Shown: positions 1 through 7,068 of the stretch, in pieces
How the letters are laid out: each line of letters begins with the position of its first letter
How positions within the stretch are numbered: the first letter of the stretch is position 1
Assembly (NCBI GenBank): GCA_964458325.1
Contig: CAYWIM010000099.1
Span: 1 to 15,596, forward strand
Source: JAGMXM01 sp964458325
GTDB lineage: Bacteria; Verrucomicrobiota; Verrucomicrobiia; Limisphaerales; UBA1319
Direction: 5' to 3'
DNA length: 15,596 bases
Notes under the pieces: generated by a model
What the model was told of the DNA's origin: nothing
Database searches by the model: none
What the model saw: only the letters and a program-made list of their open reading frames with translations
Program-made: the position numbers and the translations under genes

Positions 1-83
1 GCGGGGCGCGCGCGATGCGGGGATTGGGTGCGCTGGGGGATCTGACGACGATGCGGGATCTGCGCGTCAATGTGGTGGGGTGA
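1..83 (+). CDS. possible 3' end of an unidentified gene (partial)
   Basis: The frame ending at the TGA at 81-83 is open to the left edge and reads ...LGALGDLTTMRDLRVNVVG-stop. Its third codon positions are mostly G or C, as in the real genes of this window. It would converge on purF, leaving a gap of only 13 nt. I do not recognise the protein from these roughly 26 residues. The reading is an inference from codon bias and position, and chance readthrough in GC-rich DNA is a real alternative. Confidence 0.4.
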   Translation, partial: GARAMRGLGALGDLTTMRDLRVNVVG

Positions 84-96
84 GGTTCAAACCTGG

Positions 97-1557
97 TTAG
101 AGCAAGCGGATCTGCTCCTGGTCCTTCATCAGCGCCTCGCCCAGGCTGATCACACCCCCATGCCGGCGCTCGATCACCTGCTTGTCCAGAAGCGGATCGT
201 ACGACACGGGATAACGCCCGTCGTAGCAAGCCATGCAAAAATCCTCGGGCACCAATCCCGTGGCCTTTACCATTCCTTCCTGCGATAGATAGCCCACCGT
301 GTCCGCCTTGAGAAAATGCCGGATCTCCTCCGGACTCAGGTTGGCCGCCATCAGCTTGCTCCGATCCGGAAAATCGATCCCATATACGCACGGATGCCGG
401 TGCGGAGGGCAGCTCACCCGGACGTGCACCTCCCGAGCGCCCGCCTGCTTCAGGTTGTGCACGCGCGTCCGGAATGTCGTGCCCCGCACGATCGAATCGT
501 CCACCACCACTACCCGCTTGCCCTGCACCAGATCCTCGATCAGGTTCAGCTTCACCCGCACGTTCAGGTCGCGAATGATCTGCGTCGGCTGGATGAAGCT
601 CCGGCCCACGTAATGGTTCCGAACAAACGCCATCTCATATCCGATTCCCGATTCCATCGCAAACCCCAGCGCCGCGCAATTGCCGCTGTCCGGTATCGGC
701 ACGACCACATCCGCCTCGACCGGATGCTCGCGTGCCAGCTGCCGCCCGAGCTCCACCCGGGCCTGATACACGCTCCGGCCCGAGAGCCGGCTGTCTGGCC
801 GCGCAAAATAGACGAACTCGAAGATGCAGAAGGCGCGCCGCGCGTGCTGCGGAAATGCCGCGATGCTCCGCAGCCCCTCCTGATTGATGATCACCACCTC
901 GCCCGGCTCCACGTCCCGCACGAACCGCGCCTGAATCAGGTCCAGCGCACACGTCTCGCTCGTCAGCACCCACGCGTCGTCACGTCGCCCGATCGACAGC
1001 GGCCGGAAGCCGTGCGGATCCCGCACTCCGATCAGTTCCCGGTCGGTCATAATGATCAGCGAATAGGCCCCCTCGATCCGCCGCAGCGTCTGAATCAGGC
1101 CGCTCTCCTGCCCCGCCAGCGTCGGCTGCGCCATCAGATGCAGGATGATCTCGCTGTCCACGGTCGTCTGGAAGATCGAGCCCCGCGCCTCGAGCTCGTC
1201 CCGCAGCAGGGCTGCGTTCGTCAGATTCCCATTGTGCGCGATCGCGAGCTGCCCCCGACCGCAGTCGACCACGAGCGGCTGCGCATTCGGAAGCCGGGAG
1301 GATCCCGTGGTCGAATACCGGCAGTGCCCGACCGCCATGTGCCCCGTCAGATTCGCGAGGATGTCCGCCCGAAACACCTGCGGTACCAGCCCCATCCCCT
1401 TGTGGACCCGGAATTGCCCCCCACTCGATGCCACAATGCCCGCGCTCTCCTGCCCCCGATGCTGCAGCGCGTAAAGCCCGTAATACGTCAGCTCTGCGGC
1501 GCTTGGATGTCCAAAGACGCCGAACAGTCCGCAGTAATGTTTCGGGTAATGACCCAT
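97..1557 (-). CDS. purF: amidophosphoribosyltransferase (PurF), Fe-S type
   Basis: PurF makes 5-phosphoribosylamine from PRPP and glutamine, the first committed step of purine synthesis, in the cytoplasm. The 486-residue protein has an N-terminal Ntn-type glutaminase domain beginning at CGLFGVFG. Cys9 would become the N-terminal nucleophile after an eight-residue propeptide is removed. LQHRGQESAG (31-40), GHCRYSTTG (78-86) and AHNGNLTN (107-114) are glutaminase motifs. The C-terminal phosphoribosyltransferase domain has the PRPP loop VVVVDDSIVRGTT (349-361). Cys244, Cys383 (or Cys390) and the CMAC pair at 441/444 match the cluster ligands of Bacillus-type PurF, so a 4Fe-4S enzyme is expected. 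A good ribosome site (AAGGGA) lies 6 nt before the ATG. It follows the phosphoesterase gene by 27 nt, probably as the last gene of the pgm operon. The length is normal and nothing looks broken. Confidence 0.97.
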   Translation of the reverse strand: MGHYPKHYCGLFGVFGHPSAAELTYYGLYALQHRGQESAGIVASSGGQFRVHKGMGLVPQVFRADILANLTGHMAVGHCRYSTTGSSRLPNAQPLVVDCGRGQLAIAHNGNLTNAALLRDELEARGSIFQTTVDSEIILHLMAQPTLAGQESGLIQTLRRIEGAYSLIIMTDRELIGVRDPHGFRPLSIGRRDDAWVLTSETCALDLIQARFVRDVEPGEVVIINQEGLRSIAAFPQHARRAFCIFEFVYFARPDSRLSGRSVYQARVELGRQLAREHPVEADVVVPIPDSGNCAALGFAMESGIGYEMAFVRNHYVGRSFIQPTQIIRDLNVRVKLNLIEDLVQGKRVVVVDDSIVRGTTFRTRVHNLKQAGAREVHVRVSCPPHRHPCVYGIDFPDRSKLMAANLSPEEIRHFLKADTVGYLSQEGMVKATGLVPEDFCMACYDGRYPVSYDPLLDKQVIERRHGGVISLGEALMKDQEQIRLL

Positions 1558-1584
1558 ATGGTCCCTTGTCGGGTTCTGATCCCA

Positions 1585-2073
1585 TCACAAATCCACCCGC
1601 TGGCTCTCGCCGGTCGCCGTGTCGTGCAGCACGCATGTCGATTGGCCCGTCAGCCAGCCGCATGCCTCGCCTGGATTGATGATCCGCGTTTTGCCCGCCC
1701 TCCCGAGCTCGAAACGGTGGTTGTGGCCGAAACAGACCACATCGAACTGGCCGCCCCCGCCCATGAGCCGGCCCACGTCGTCGTAATGAACCATCCCGAC
1801 CCGCACCCCTCCCAGCTCGAGCTGCGCCAGCTCGCCGTGCACCCGGATGTGCGGCATCTGCTGGCTGACCTCGGTCAGACGATACAAATCCCCATCGTTG
1901 TTTCCCCACACCACGTGAATCGGCCCTGGAAAACCCCGGCCCATCTCCCGCAACGCGAAAGGCGAACAGATGTCGCCGCAGCAAAGCAGCATTTCGGCCC
2001 CCTGCAGCCGTTCCAGCGCCACCCGCAGCTTCGCCAGATGATCGTGTATGTCCGAAAGGATCCCGATCTTCAT
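1585..2073 (-). CDS. YfcE/MJ0936-family metallophosphoesterase
   Basis: This 162-residue protein carries the full motif set of the small calcineurin-like phosphodiesterases: D8-x-H10 at the N-terminus (ILSDIHDH), GD at 33-34, GNND at 57-60, a histidine at 96 (MVHYDD) and GHNH at 116-119. These residues bind two divalent metals, usually Mn2+, and hydrolyse phosphodiesters. The true substrate is unknown for most family members. The final motif reads GHNH rather than the commoner GHTH. No signal peptide is visible, so it should be cytoplasmic. The start at 2073 is supported by GAGGGA just upstream. It lies 12 nt after pgm and 27 nt before purF on the same strand, so the three are probably co-transcribed. 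Confidence 0.92.
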   Translation of the reverse strand: MKIGILSDIHDHLAKLRVALERLQGAEMLLCCGDICSPFALREMGRGFPGPIHVVWGNNDGDLYRLTEVSQQMPHIRVHGELAQLELGGVRVGMVHYDDVGRLMGGGGQFDVVCFGHNHRFELGRAGKTRIINPGEACGWLTGQSTCVLHDTATGESQRVDL

Positions 2074-2085
2074 GTTCCCTCGCCA

Positions 2086-3729
2086 TCAGCCCGCCAGCGC
2101 GTGCGATACCAGCGCCCTCGCCTCGGCCACGATCCGATCGAGATGCTCCGGCCCTCGAAAGCTCTCCGCGTAGAGCTTGTACAGGTTCTCCGTCCCCGAC
2201 GGTCGGGCCGCAAACCAGCCGCTCGCTGTCGTCACCTTCAATCCCCCGATCTCCGCCCCGTTCCCCGGCGCCCGCGTCAGCTTGGCTTCGATCCGCTCTC
2301 CCGCCAGCTCCGTCTCCCGGACCGACTCCGCCGTCAGCTTCCGGAACGCCACCTTCTCTTCTGGACTGGCCGGCGCGTCCAGCCGCTTGTAATGGGGCAT
2401 CCCCAGCCGCCCGGTCAATTCATTGAAAATCTGCGCCGGATTCTTCCCCGCCCGCGCCGTCATCTCCGCCGCCAACAATCCCATCAGCACCCCGTCCTTG
2501 TCCGTGCTCCACGGCGCGCCGTCCCGACATAAAAAACTCGCCCCCGCGCTTTCCTCGCCCCCAAAACAGAGCTCGCCTCTCGCCAATCCCGCGGCGAAAT
2601 ACTTGAATCCAACCGGGACTTCCAGCACCGACCAGCCGCACTCCGCCACCACAAGATCGATCAGCCGGCTGCTCACCACCGTCTTGCCCACCCGCATCCG
2701 CCGATCCCATCCCGTCCGATGCGTCAGCAAATACTCGATCGCCGCCGCCAGATAATGGTTCGGATTCATCAGCCCCCCCGTCGGCGTCACGATCCCATGC
2801 CGGTCCGCATCCGGATCGTTCCCGAACGCCACGGCATACTGGTCCTTGAGCCCGATCAGCCCCGCCATCGCGAACGGACTCGAACAATCCATCCGGATCC
2901 GCCCGTCATGATCCACCGGCATGAATCCGAATTGCGGATCGATTCGCGGATTGACCACGGTGAGATCCAGCCGGTGCAGCCGTTGGATCGGCTCCCAGCA
3001 GGGCAGCGCCGCCCCCCCGAGCGGATCCACGCCGATCCGCACGCCCGCCCCTCGAATCGCATCGAGATCGAGCACTTTCGGCAGATCCTCCACATACGGC
3101 ACAATGAAATCACGGTCATGCACGCACGCGGCGCTCACCGCGCGCTCATACGGCATCCGCCGCACCCCCCGGTTCCCCCCGCCCAGCAGCGTGTTGGCCC
3201 GCGCCTCGATCCACGCTGTGACATCCGTGTCCGCCGGCCCGCCATGCGGCGGATTGTACTTGATCCCCCCGTCCCCCGGCGGATTGTGCGAGGGCGTCAG
3301 TATGATTCCGTCCGCCAGCGCCTTCGGATGCGCGCGATTGTGCTCCAGAATCGCATGCGATATTGCCGGCGTCGGTGCGATCCCCGATCCCGACTGATGC
3401 CGCGTCTCTACCCCGTTGGCCGCCAGCACCTCCAACACGCTTCGGCGCGCCATCGCCGACAACGCATGCGTGTCCATCGCCAGAAAAACCGGTCCTCGAT
3501 GCCCCTGCTCGCTTCGGTAGACGCAAATCGCCTGCGCAATCGCCCACAAGTGCGCCTCGTTAAAAGTCCCGTTCAGGCTGCTTCCCCGGTGGCCGCTCGT
3601 CCCAAAACTCACCCGCTGCAACGGATCGCCGCCATCGGGTTGGACCTCGTGATAGGCCCGCTCGAGCCCGCTCACGTCCACCAGCATGTCCCGGGACGCC
3701 GCGCGCCCCGCATCAGGATGTTGTCCCAT
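2086..3729 (-). CDS. pgm: alpha-D-glucose phosphate-specific phosphoglucomutase
   Basis: This enzyme interconverts glucose 1-phosphate and glucose 6-phosphate, linking glycogen and nucleotide-sugar metabolism to glycolysis. Numbering from the chosen start (547 residues), the phosphoserine loop is TPSHNPP with Ser147, the metal loop is NDPDADRHG (304-312), the sugar-binding loop is GEESAG (391-396) and the phosphate loop is RPSGTE (509-514). FGTSGHRGS (42-50) is the typical N-terminal signature. Length and sequence fit the E. coli Pgm type throughout. An upstream in-frame ATG at 3756 would add nine residues. I prefer 3729 because MGQHPDAGRAA matches the usual N-terminus of the family, and because the 3756 ATG falls within a dispersed repeat (3754-3859). 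The ribosome site is weak (AGCAGG). It is the likely first gene of the pgm-phosphoesterase-purF operon. Confidence 0.96.
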   Translation of the reverse strand: MGQHPDAGRAASRDMLVDVSGLERAYHEVQPDGGDPLQRVSFGTSGHRGSSLNGTFNEAHLWAIAQAICVYRSEQGHRGPVFLAMDTHALSAMARRSVLEVLAANGVETRHQSGSGIAPTPAISHAILEHNRAHPKALADGIILTPSHNPPGDGGIKYNPPHGGPADTDVTAWIEARANTLLGGGNRGVRRMPYERAVSAACVHDRDFIVPYVEDLPKVLDLDAIRGAGVRIGVDPLGGAALPCWEPIQRLHRLDLTVVNPRIDPQFGFMPVDHDGRIRMDCSSPFAMAGLIGLKDQYAVAFGNDPDADRHGIVTPTGGLMNPNHYLAAAIEYLLTHRTGWDRRMRVGKTVVSSRLIDLVVAECGWSVLEVPVGFKYFAAGLARGELCFGGEESAGASFLCRDGAPWSTDKDGVLMGLLAAEMTARAGKNPAQIFNELTGRLGMPHYKRLDAPASPEEKVAFRKLTAESVRETELAGERIEAKLTRAPGNGAEIGGLKVTTASGWFAARPSGTENLYKLYAESFRGPEHLDRIVAEARALVSHALAG

Positions 3730-3753
3730 ACAATCGCCTGCTATACGCAGCGT

Positions 3754-3859
3754 CATCCATCTCGCCGCGTGAGGCCTGCCTGCCGCGACAGCGCAGGCAG
3801 GTCACGCGGTCTGCATCGCCAGCGTCTATCGCCGTGCAGGCCCAGTTCTTTGACCCGGC
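3754..3859 (-). repeat. dispersed hairpin repeat R1, copy A
   Basis: Read on the minus strand, 3814-3754 aligns without gaps to 6835-6895 on the plus strand, with 51 of 61 bases identical by hand count. A second block, 3859 inward from GCCGGGTC, also resembles 6803 onward, with copy A about 13 nt longer between the two blocks. The core folds into a strong hairpin: CGCGTGA (3766-3772) pairs with TCACGCG (3802-3808), and CCTGCCTG (3775-3782) pairs with CAGGCAGG (3794-3801). It occupies the 3757-3964 gap between the MBL-fold gene and pgm and touches the alternative pgm start. The rest of that gap (3860-3964) shows no gene and no clear terminator. Confidence 0.8.
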
Positions 3860-3964
3860 GCTTTGGACTGATGACGCCCTGCATAACTTGGCGCGCTCTC
3901 CAATCCTTGAAAAGGAATATTTCCGGCCCCGTCCGGAGCCCGAATTGCGCCAGCCGATTCCTCC

Positions 3965-5356
3965 TCACACCTCCATCGGCTCGAACGCCGCCGGCCGTTC
4001 CGCCTCGATCCCGTGGCGCTTCTTGAGCTCCGCCGCCAACGCCTCCCGCCCCCGCTCCTCCCCGTGCGTTAAAATCACACGCGGGCCCGACGCTGCCATC
4101 CCCCCAAACCATCGCAGCAAGTCCGCCTGGCCCGCATGCGCGCTGAAACCGCCCAGCGTCCGCACCTGCGCCCGAACCGCCACGCGCTCGCCCAGAACCG
4201 ACACCATTTTCTTGCCGTCGACGAGCTGCCGGCCCAGCGAGCCCGGCCCCTGATAGCCCACGATCACGACCCACGTCTCCGGCCGCCACAGGTTCTGCTT
4301 GAGATGATGCAATATCCGGCCCGCATTGCACATCCCCGCTCCCGCCATGATCAGACACGGCCCCGCCTGATCGTTCAGCGCCCGAGAATCGTCGGCCGTG
4401 ACCGAGGGCGTCACCGTCTGCAGACACGGCCCCTTGTGCCTTGTCTTCAGCATCTCGAGCATCTCCTCGTCATACAGCTCCGGATGCCTCGAGTAGATCC
4501 GGGTCGCCTCGAGCGCCATCGGGCTGTCCAGGAAAGCCGGAAACTTCGGCAGGCCGCCCTCCTGGATCATCCCCGCCAACACATACATGATCACCTGCGC
4601 CCGCCCCACCGCGAAGGTCGGCACTAATATCTTCCCCTTCTGCTCGACCGCCGCCCGCAGGATCTCCTTGAATTCCGCAATGGTCTCCCCGAGCGGCCGG
4701 TGATCCCGATCCCCATACGTGCACTCCAGAAAGACAACGTCCGCCCGCTCGATCGGAACCGGATCGCGAATGATCGGCGCCCCCCACGGCCCCAGATCAC
4801 CCGAAAACACCACGACACGCGGCCTCGGACCCCGCCGCACGGTCACTTCCACGCTAGCCGATCCCAGCATGTGCCCCGCCTCGACCAGCCGCACCTCGAT
4901 CCCTGGCATCACCTCCTGGACCTGCTCGTAATCCAGAGCCCGAAACAGGCCCAGCACTTCGCTCACGTCCTCCGGCGTATACAGCGGCTCGAGCGCCGGC
5001 TTGGCTTGGCGCTGCCTCCTCCGGTTCATTCGGTCCAGATCCGATATCTGAATCCGCGCCGAGTCATTCAGAATCAGCTCCGTCAGCTCCCGCGTTGCCG
5101 GCGTCGCATAGATGGGCCCCTGGTACCCCCCCTCGACCAGCAGCGGCAGCCGCCCCGTGTGATCCAGGTGCGCGTGGGTCAATACCACGGCCCGCAGCAT
5201 CCCCAGGTTCAGCCCTCGCATCACCCGGTTGCGATCCTCGGCCATCTTCACGCCCTGGAACAAACCGAAATCCACCAGCAGCGCATCGCCCCCTTCCTCG
5301 ATCCAGTATGCCGAACCGGTCACATCCCCGGCCGCCCCCAACAAAGTGATGGTCAT
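3965..5356 (-). CDS. MBL-fold beta-CASP RNA-processing hydrolase
   Basis: This 463-residue protein belongs to the metallo-beta-lactamase/beta-CASP nucleases related to CPSF-73 and bacterial TTHA0252-like enzymes, which cut RNA with a two-zinc centre. It starts ITLLGAAGDVTGS, as the family does. THAHLDHTG (60-68) is the HxHxDH zinc motif, His162 in EAGHMLGS and Asp187 in FSGDLG are further ligands, and ECTYGDRDH (211-219) opens the beta-CASP insert. GMCNAGRILHHL (341-352), GGFSAHAGQ (402-410) and THGE (430-433) complete the C-terminal RNA-specificity region. An upstream in-frame start at 5485 would add 43 low-complexity residues running through a palindrome, so the ATG at 5356 is chosen. No clear ribosome site exists; a hairpin lies 6 nt upstream. 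It is separated from pgm by 208 nt and may be transcribed separately. Confidence 0.93.
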   Translation of the reverse strand: MTITLLGAAGDVTGSAYWIEEGGDALLVDFGLFQGVKMAEDRNRVMRGLNLGMLRAVVLTHAHLDHTGRLPLLVEGGYQGPIYATPATRELTELILNDSARIQISDLDRMNRRRQRQAKPALEPLYTPEDVSEVLGLFRALDYEQVQEVMPGIEVRLVEAGHMLGSASVEVTVRRGPRPRVVVFSGDLGPWGAPIIRDPVPIERADVVFLECTYGDRDHRPLGETIAEFKEILRAAVEQKGKILVPTFAVGRAQVIMYVLAGMIQEGGLPKFPAFLDSPMALEATRIYSRHPELYDEEMLEMLKTRHKGPCLQTVTPSVTADDSRALNDQAGPCLIMAGAGMCNAGRILHHLKQNLWRPETWVVIVGYQGPGSLGRQLVDGKKMVSVLGERVAVRAQVRTLGGFSAHAGQADLLRWFGGMAASGPRVILTHGEERGREALAAELKKRHGIEAERPAAFEPMEV

Positions 5357-5362
5357 TTGTTT

Positions 5363-5383
5363 CAGGTGTCGTCTCGACACCTG
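5363..5383 (-). promoter_or_regulatory. perfect dyad just before the MBL-fold start codon
   Basis: CAGGTGTCG (5363-5371) and CGACACCTG (5375-5383) are perfect 9-nt inverted repeats around a 3-nt centre. The dyad ends 6 nt from the ATG at 5356, where a ribosome-binding site would normally lie. It could be an operator for a dimeric repressor or an RNA hairpin that limits translation of the MBL-fold gene. Structure is seen; function is inferred. Confidence 0.45.
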
Positions 5384-5497
5384 CTCGCCTAAATCGCCAC
5401 GCCCAACCCCTCGCGTCAAGCCCCCTTTTCCCCCGCACGTGTCGTTGGGAGTGCCATCGAGGCGAGCTGGACGTCCCGTTCCCAAATGGATCGAGCA

Positions 5498-5513
5498 CCG
5501 ACATTCTTGTCGG
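5498..5513. repeat. short hairpin motif CCGACA-TTCT-TGTCGG
   Basis: Perfect 6-nt arms (5498-5503 and 5508-5513) flank a TTCT loop. From memory, this motif resembles short dispersed hairpins common between genes in Verrucomicrobiota genomes. Only one copy is present in this window, so the repeat status is inferred. Confidence 0.4.
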
Positions 5514-5530
5514 CCTTGGCGCCTTGCTCT

Positions 5531-5585
5531 CGTTTCCCTCCTCCCCGCCAGATGCGAGCGGGGGGAGCAAAGGGTGGCCGGAGGC
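5531..5585 (-). repeat. dispersed hairpin repeat R2, copy A
   Basis: Read on the minus strand, this segment contains CGGCCACCCT followed by a C-rich/G-rich hairpin and GGGAAA. The segment at 9898-9958 on the plus strand has the same order: CGGCCACCCT, a C-rich then G-rich hairpin of similar size, and GGGAAA. The arms here are 5538-5548 (CTCCTCCCCGC) and 5558-5567 (GCGGGGGGAG), pairing with one bulge. Confidence 0.55.
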
Positions 5586-5614
5586 TCGCGCTGACAGCCA
5601 TCCAGCGGCGCCCA

Positions 5615-5665
5615 CGGAGTGGCCGCCCGGCCTTTTCGGCTATCGGCTTAAAGGCGCCCACTCCG
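5615..5665. repeat. long imperfect hairpin
   Basis: CGGAGTGGCCGCC (5615-5627) pairs with GGCGCCCACTCCG (5653-5665) at 12 of 13 positions around a 25-nt loop. It has no T-run on either side, so it is not a standard terminator. It may be another repeat element of the divergent gap. Confidence 0.45.
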
Positions 5666-5732
5666 CTGCGCGCCGGGCTGCAAGCCCCCAGCTATCCGCC
5701 TTCTCGCCGCCAACGCCCTGTCCGGCTTGTGC

Positions 5733-5750
5733 ACACCGGAAGCGCGGTGT
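5733..5750 (+). promoter_or_regulatory. inverted repeat in the leader of the coiled-coil gene
   Basis: ACACCG (5733-5738) and CGGTGT (5745-5750) form a perfect dyad with a 6-nt centre. It ends 11 nt before the ATG at 5762, where no Shine-Dalgarno sequence is visible. An operator, a leader hairpin or a repeat remnant are all possible. Confidence 0.25.
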
Positions 5751-5761
5751 AATGTCTTGCC

Positions 5762-6772
5762 ATGAACCGCTTGCCGACCGTTGCCGCCGGCGTTGTAATC
5801 CTTGCCGCCATCGCCTTTTCGGGCTGGCAACAGATCCAGATCCGCCGGCTCGTCGCCGAGAACACCCGGCTGCAATCCGAGAACGCCCAGCTCCCCCCCC
5901 TGAAGGCTGACCTCGAACGGCTCCGCCCCCTGGCGGCGGATCCGACCGAATTGCCGCGTCTGCGGGAATCGTTCGCCCAAGCTCAGAAAGAGCTGATCTC
6001 GCTTCGTGGCCGGGCCAGCGAAGCCGGTCAGGCCCGAGCCGAAGCCGCCGAGCTCCGGGCGGAGCTGGCCCGCCAGCCCGACTCCGAAACCGGCGGGGAG
6101 ACAACCAACCAGATCTCAGGCGCCATGGGCGAGATGATGAAAAGCGCCATGGAACAGCAGTTGCTGGGCCGGCTGACTCGGCTGCAGGAACGGCTCAACC
6201 TCAGCCCCGAGCAGGCCCAGGGCATCGAAGACATCTTGAAACGCCAGGCCAGCCAGGCGGCCGAGGCCATGGAGAAGGTCTTCGCCGGCAAAATGAAGCC
6301 CGGAGACTTGGCCAGCTTGCGTCAAACCGATGCCGGCCCGGTCGACGAGCAGATCGCCGCCCTCCTCTCTCCCGAACAAAAGGCCGCCTACGAGGATTAC
6401 CAGAAGGAAGAAGCCGTCAGCAACGCCCGCCTCGTCTCGAATGCGGAAGTGCTCCAGATGCAGAACGCCCTCGGCTTATCCCAGTCCCAGCAGGATCAGG
6501 TCTATGCCATCCTCTATGACCAGAACCTTGCGCAGCTCAAAGGCCAGATGGCCTCGTCGCCCGGCGCCGCCGCGAGCACTCCGGCCGATGTCATGCAGGG
6601 TTTCCTTGACCAAAAGGTCAAAGCCCTCGAAGCCGTCCTCACCCCATCCCAGCTCGAACGCTACCGCCAGCAGCAGCAAGCCCAGATCAAGTTCCTCCAG
6701 ACCATGACCGGCACCGGCGGCAAGGCTGCCGGCGCCGGCGCCGCCGCCAGCGACAACATTCCCTCCCCCTGA
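5762..6772 (+). CDS. membrane-anchored coiled-coil protein with two LSPEQ-type units
   Basis: I do not recognise a named gene. The 336-residue protein starts with a short polar segment and one hydrophobic helix (about residues 6-21), likely an uncleaved anchor or signal peptide. A leucine-heptad coiled coil rich in Glu, Arg and Ala follows (about 24-105). Two similar helical units come next. The first has LQERLNLSPEQ (141-151) and LLSPEQKAAYEDY (201-213). The second has MQNALGLSQSQ (233-243) and VLTPSQLERYRQ (292-303). This spacing resembles the LTxxQ-type helices of Spy/CpxP periplasmic proteins, though similarity is loose. The tail is Gly/Ala-rich. It should face the periplasm, and an envelope-stress, chaperone or scaffold role is a guess. 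It has no clear ribosome site and stands 296 nt before the lipid transport operon, so it is probably not part of it. Confidence 0.85.
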   Translation: MNRLPTVAAGVVILAAIAFSGWQQIQIRRLVAENTRLQSENAQLPPLKADLERLRPLAADPTELPRLRESFAQAQKELISLRGRASEAGQARAEAAELRAELARQPDSETGGETTNQISGAMGEMMKSAMEQQLLGRLTRLQERLNLSPEQAQGIEDILKRQASQAAEAMEKVFAGKMKPGDLASLRQTDAGPVDEQIAALLSPEQKAAYEDYQKEEAVSNARLVSNAEVLQMQNALGLSQSQQDQVYAILYDQNLAQLKGQMASSPGAAASTPADVMQGFLDQKVKALEAVLTPSQLERYRQQQQAQIKFLQTMTGTGGKAAGAGAAASDNIPSP

Positions 6773-6802
6773 AGCGCCCGGTATCCAGAGCGTCACAAGT
6801 CT

Positions 6803-6895
6803 GCCGGGTCGAAGGACCCGGCGTGCATCGTCGTGCAGACCGCGAGCGCTGCCTGCGCCGCTGCGGCGGGCAGGCCTCGCGCGGCGACACGGATG
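6803..6895 (+). repeat. dispersed hairpin repeat R1, copy B
   Basis: This copy matches the minus-strand sequence of 3754-3859 (51 of 61 bases over the core 6835-6895). It opens with a perfect 8-nt stem, GCCGGGTC (6803-6810) and GACCCGGC (6815-6822), around a GAAG loop; in copy A this stem is decayed. A second hairpin is formed by GCCTGC (6850-6856 area) and GCAGGC (6870-6875 area). The first stem is 30 nt after the stop of the coiled-coil gene and could end its transcript, but there is no T-run. The remaining gap to 7068 holds no gene I can support. Confidence 0.8.
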
Positions 6896-7000
6896 GCGTT
6901 CTTTATGGGAACAGTCCCGCGTCGACGCGGTTCGAGACCGTCGGCTGCCCGCCCGCGAATCGGCAGCGCGGGCGCCGTGCGCCAAAAGTCGCTGTTGCTC

Positions 7001-7006
7001 AGGAGG
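7001..7006 (+). promoter_or_regulatory. strong AGGAGG ribosome site out of register with the permease start
   Basis: This is the best Shine-Dalgarno sequence upstream of the permease gene, but it lies 62 nt before the GTG at 7069. It is well placed for a TTG at 7014, which is in a different frame. The permease frame itself is closed by a TGA at 7033-7035. AAAGTCG (6985-6991) and CGACTTT (7027-7033) flank it as inverted repeats and could pair to hide it. It may be a leader site or chance. Confidence 0.3.
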
Positions 7007-7068
7007 CGGTTTCTTGCGCAGAAAAACGACTTTGACCCTGGATTTCGCAAGCCTTACTTTGGGCGGCT

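Larger units (their letters stand above)
5357..5761. other. 405-nt divergent gap with several inverted repeats
   Basis: This region separates the minus-strand MBL-fold gene from the plus-strand coiled-coil gene and must hold both promoters, but I see no convincing -35/-10 pair. It contains five dyads: 5363-5383, 5498-5513, 5538-5567, 5615-5665 and 5733-5750. The open frames crossing it are proline- and arginine-rich, look like no protein family and change frame freely, so I read it as noncoding. The density of hairpins suggests a pile-up of short repeat elements. Confidence 0.7.

Noticed and set aside
316..2532. Plus-strand open frame of 738 codons opposite purF, the phosphoesterase and pgm
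   Set aside because: It spans three well-identified genes, is rich in Arg, Pro and His, and shows no family motif. It is the mirror of GC-biased codons on the coding strand.
5357..5485. N-terminal extension of the MBL-fold protein to 5485
   Set aside because: The family starts at the MTITLLGAAG segment; the extension is Gly/Arg-rich and crosses a perfect palindrome.
6803..6822. Rho-independent terminator after the coiled-coil gene
   Set aside because: The stem is perfect, but no T-run follows and the sequence belongs to repeat R1, so I list it as repeat only.
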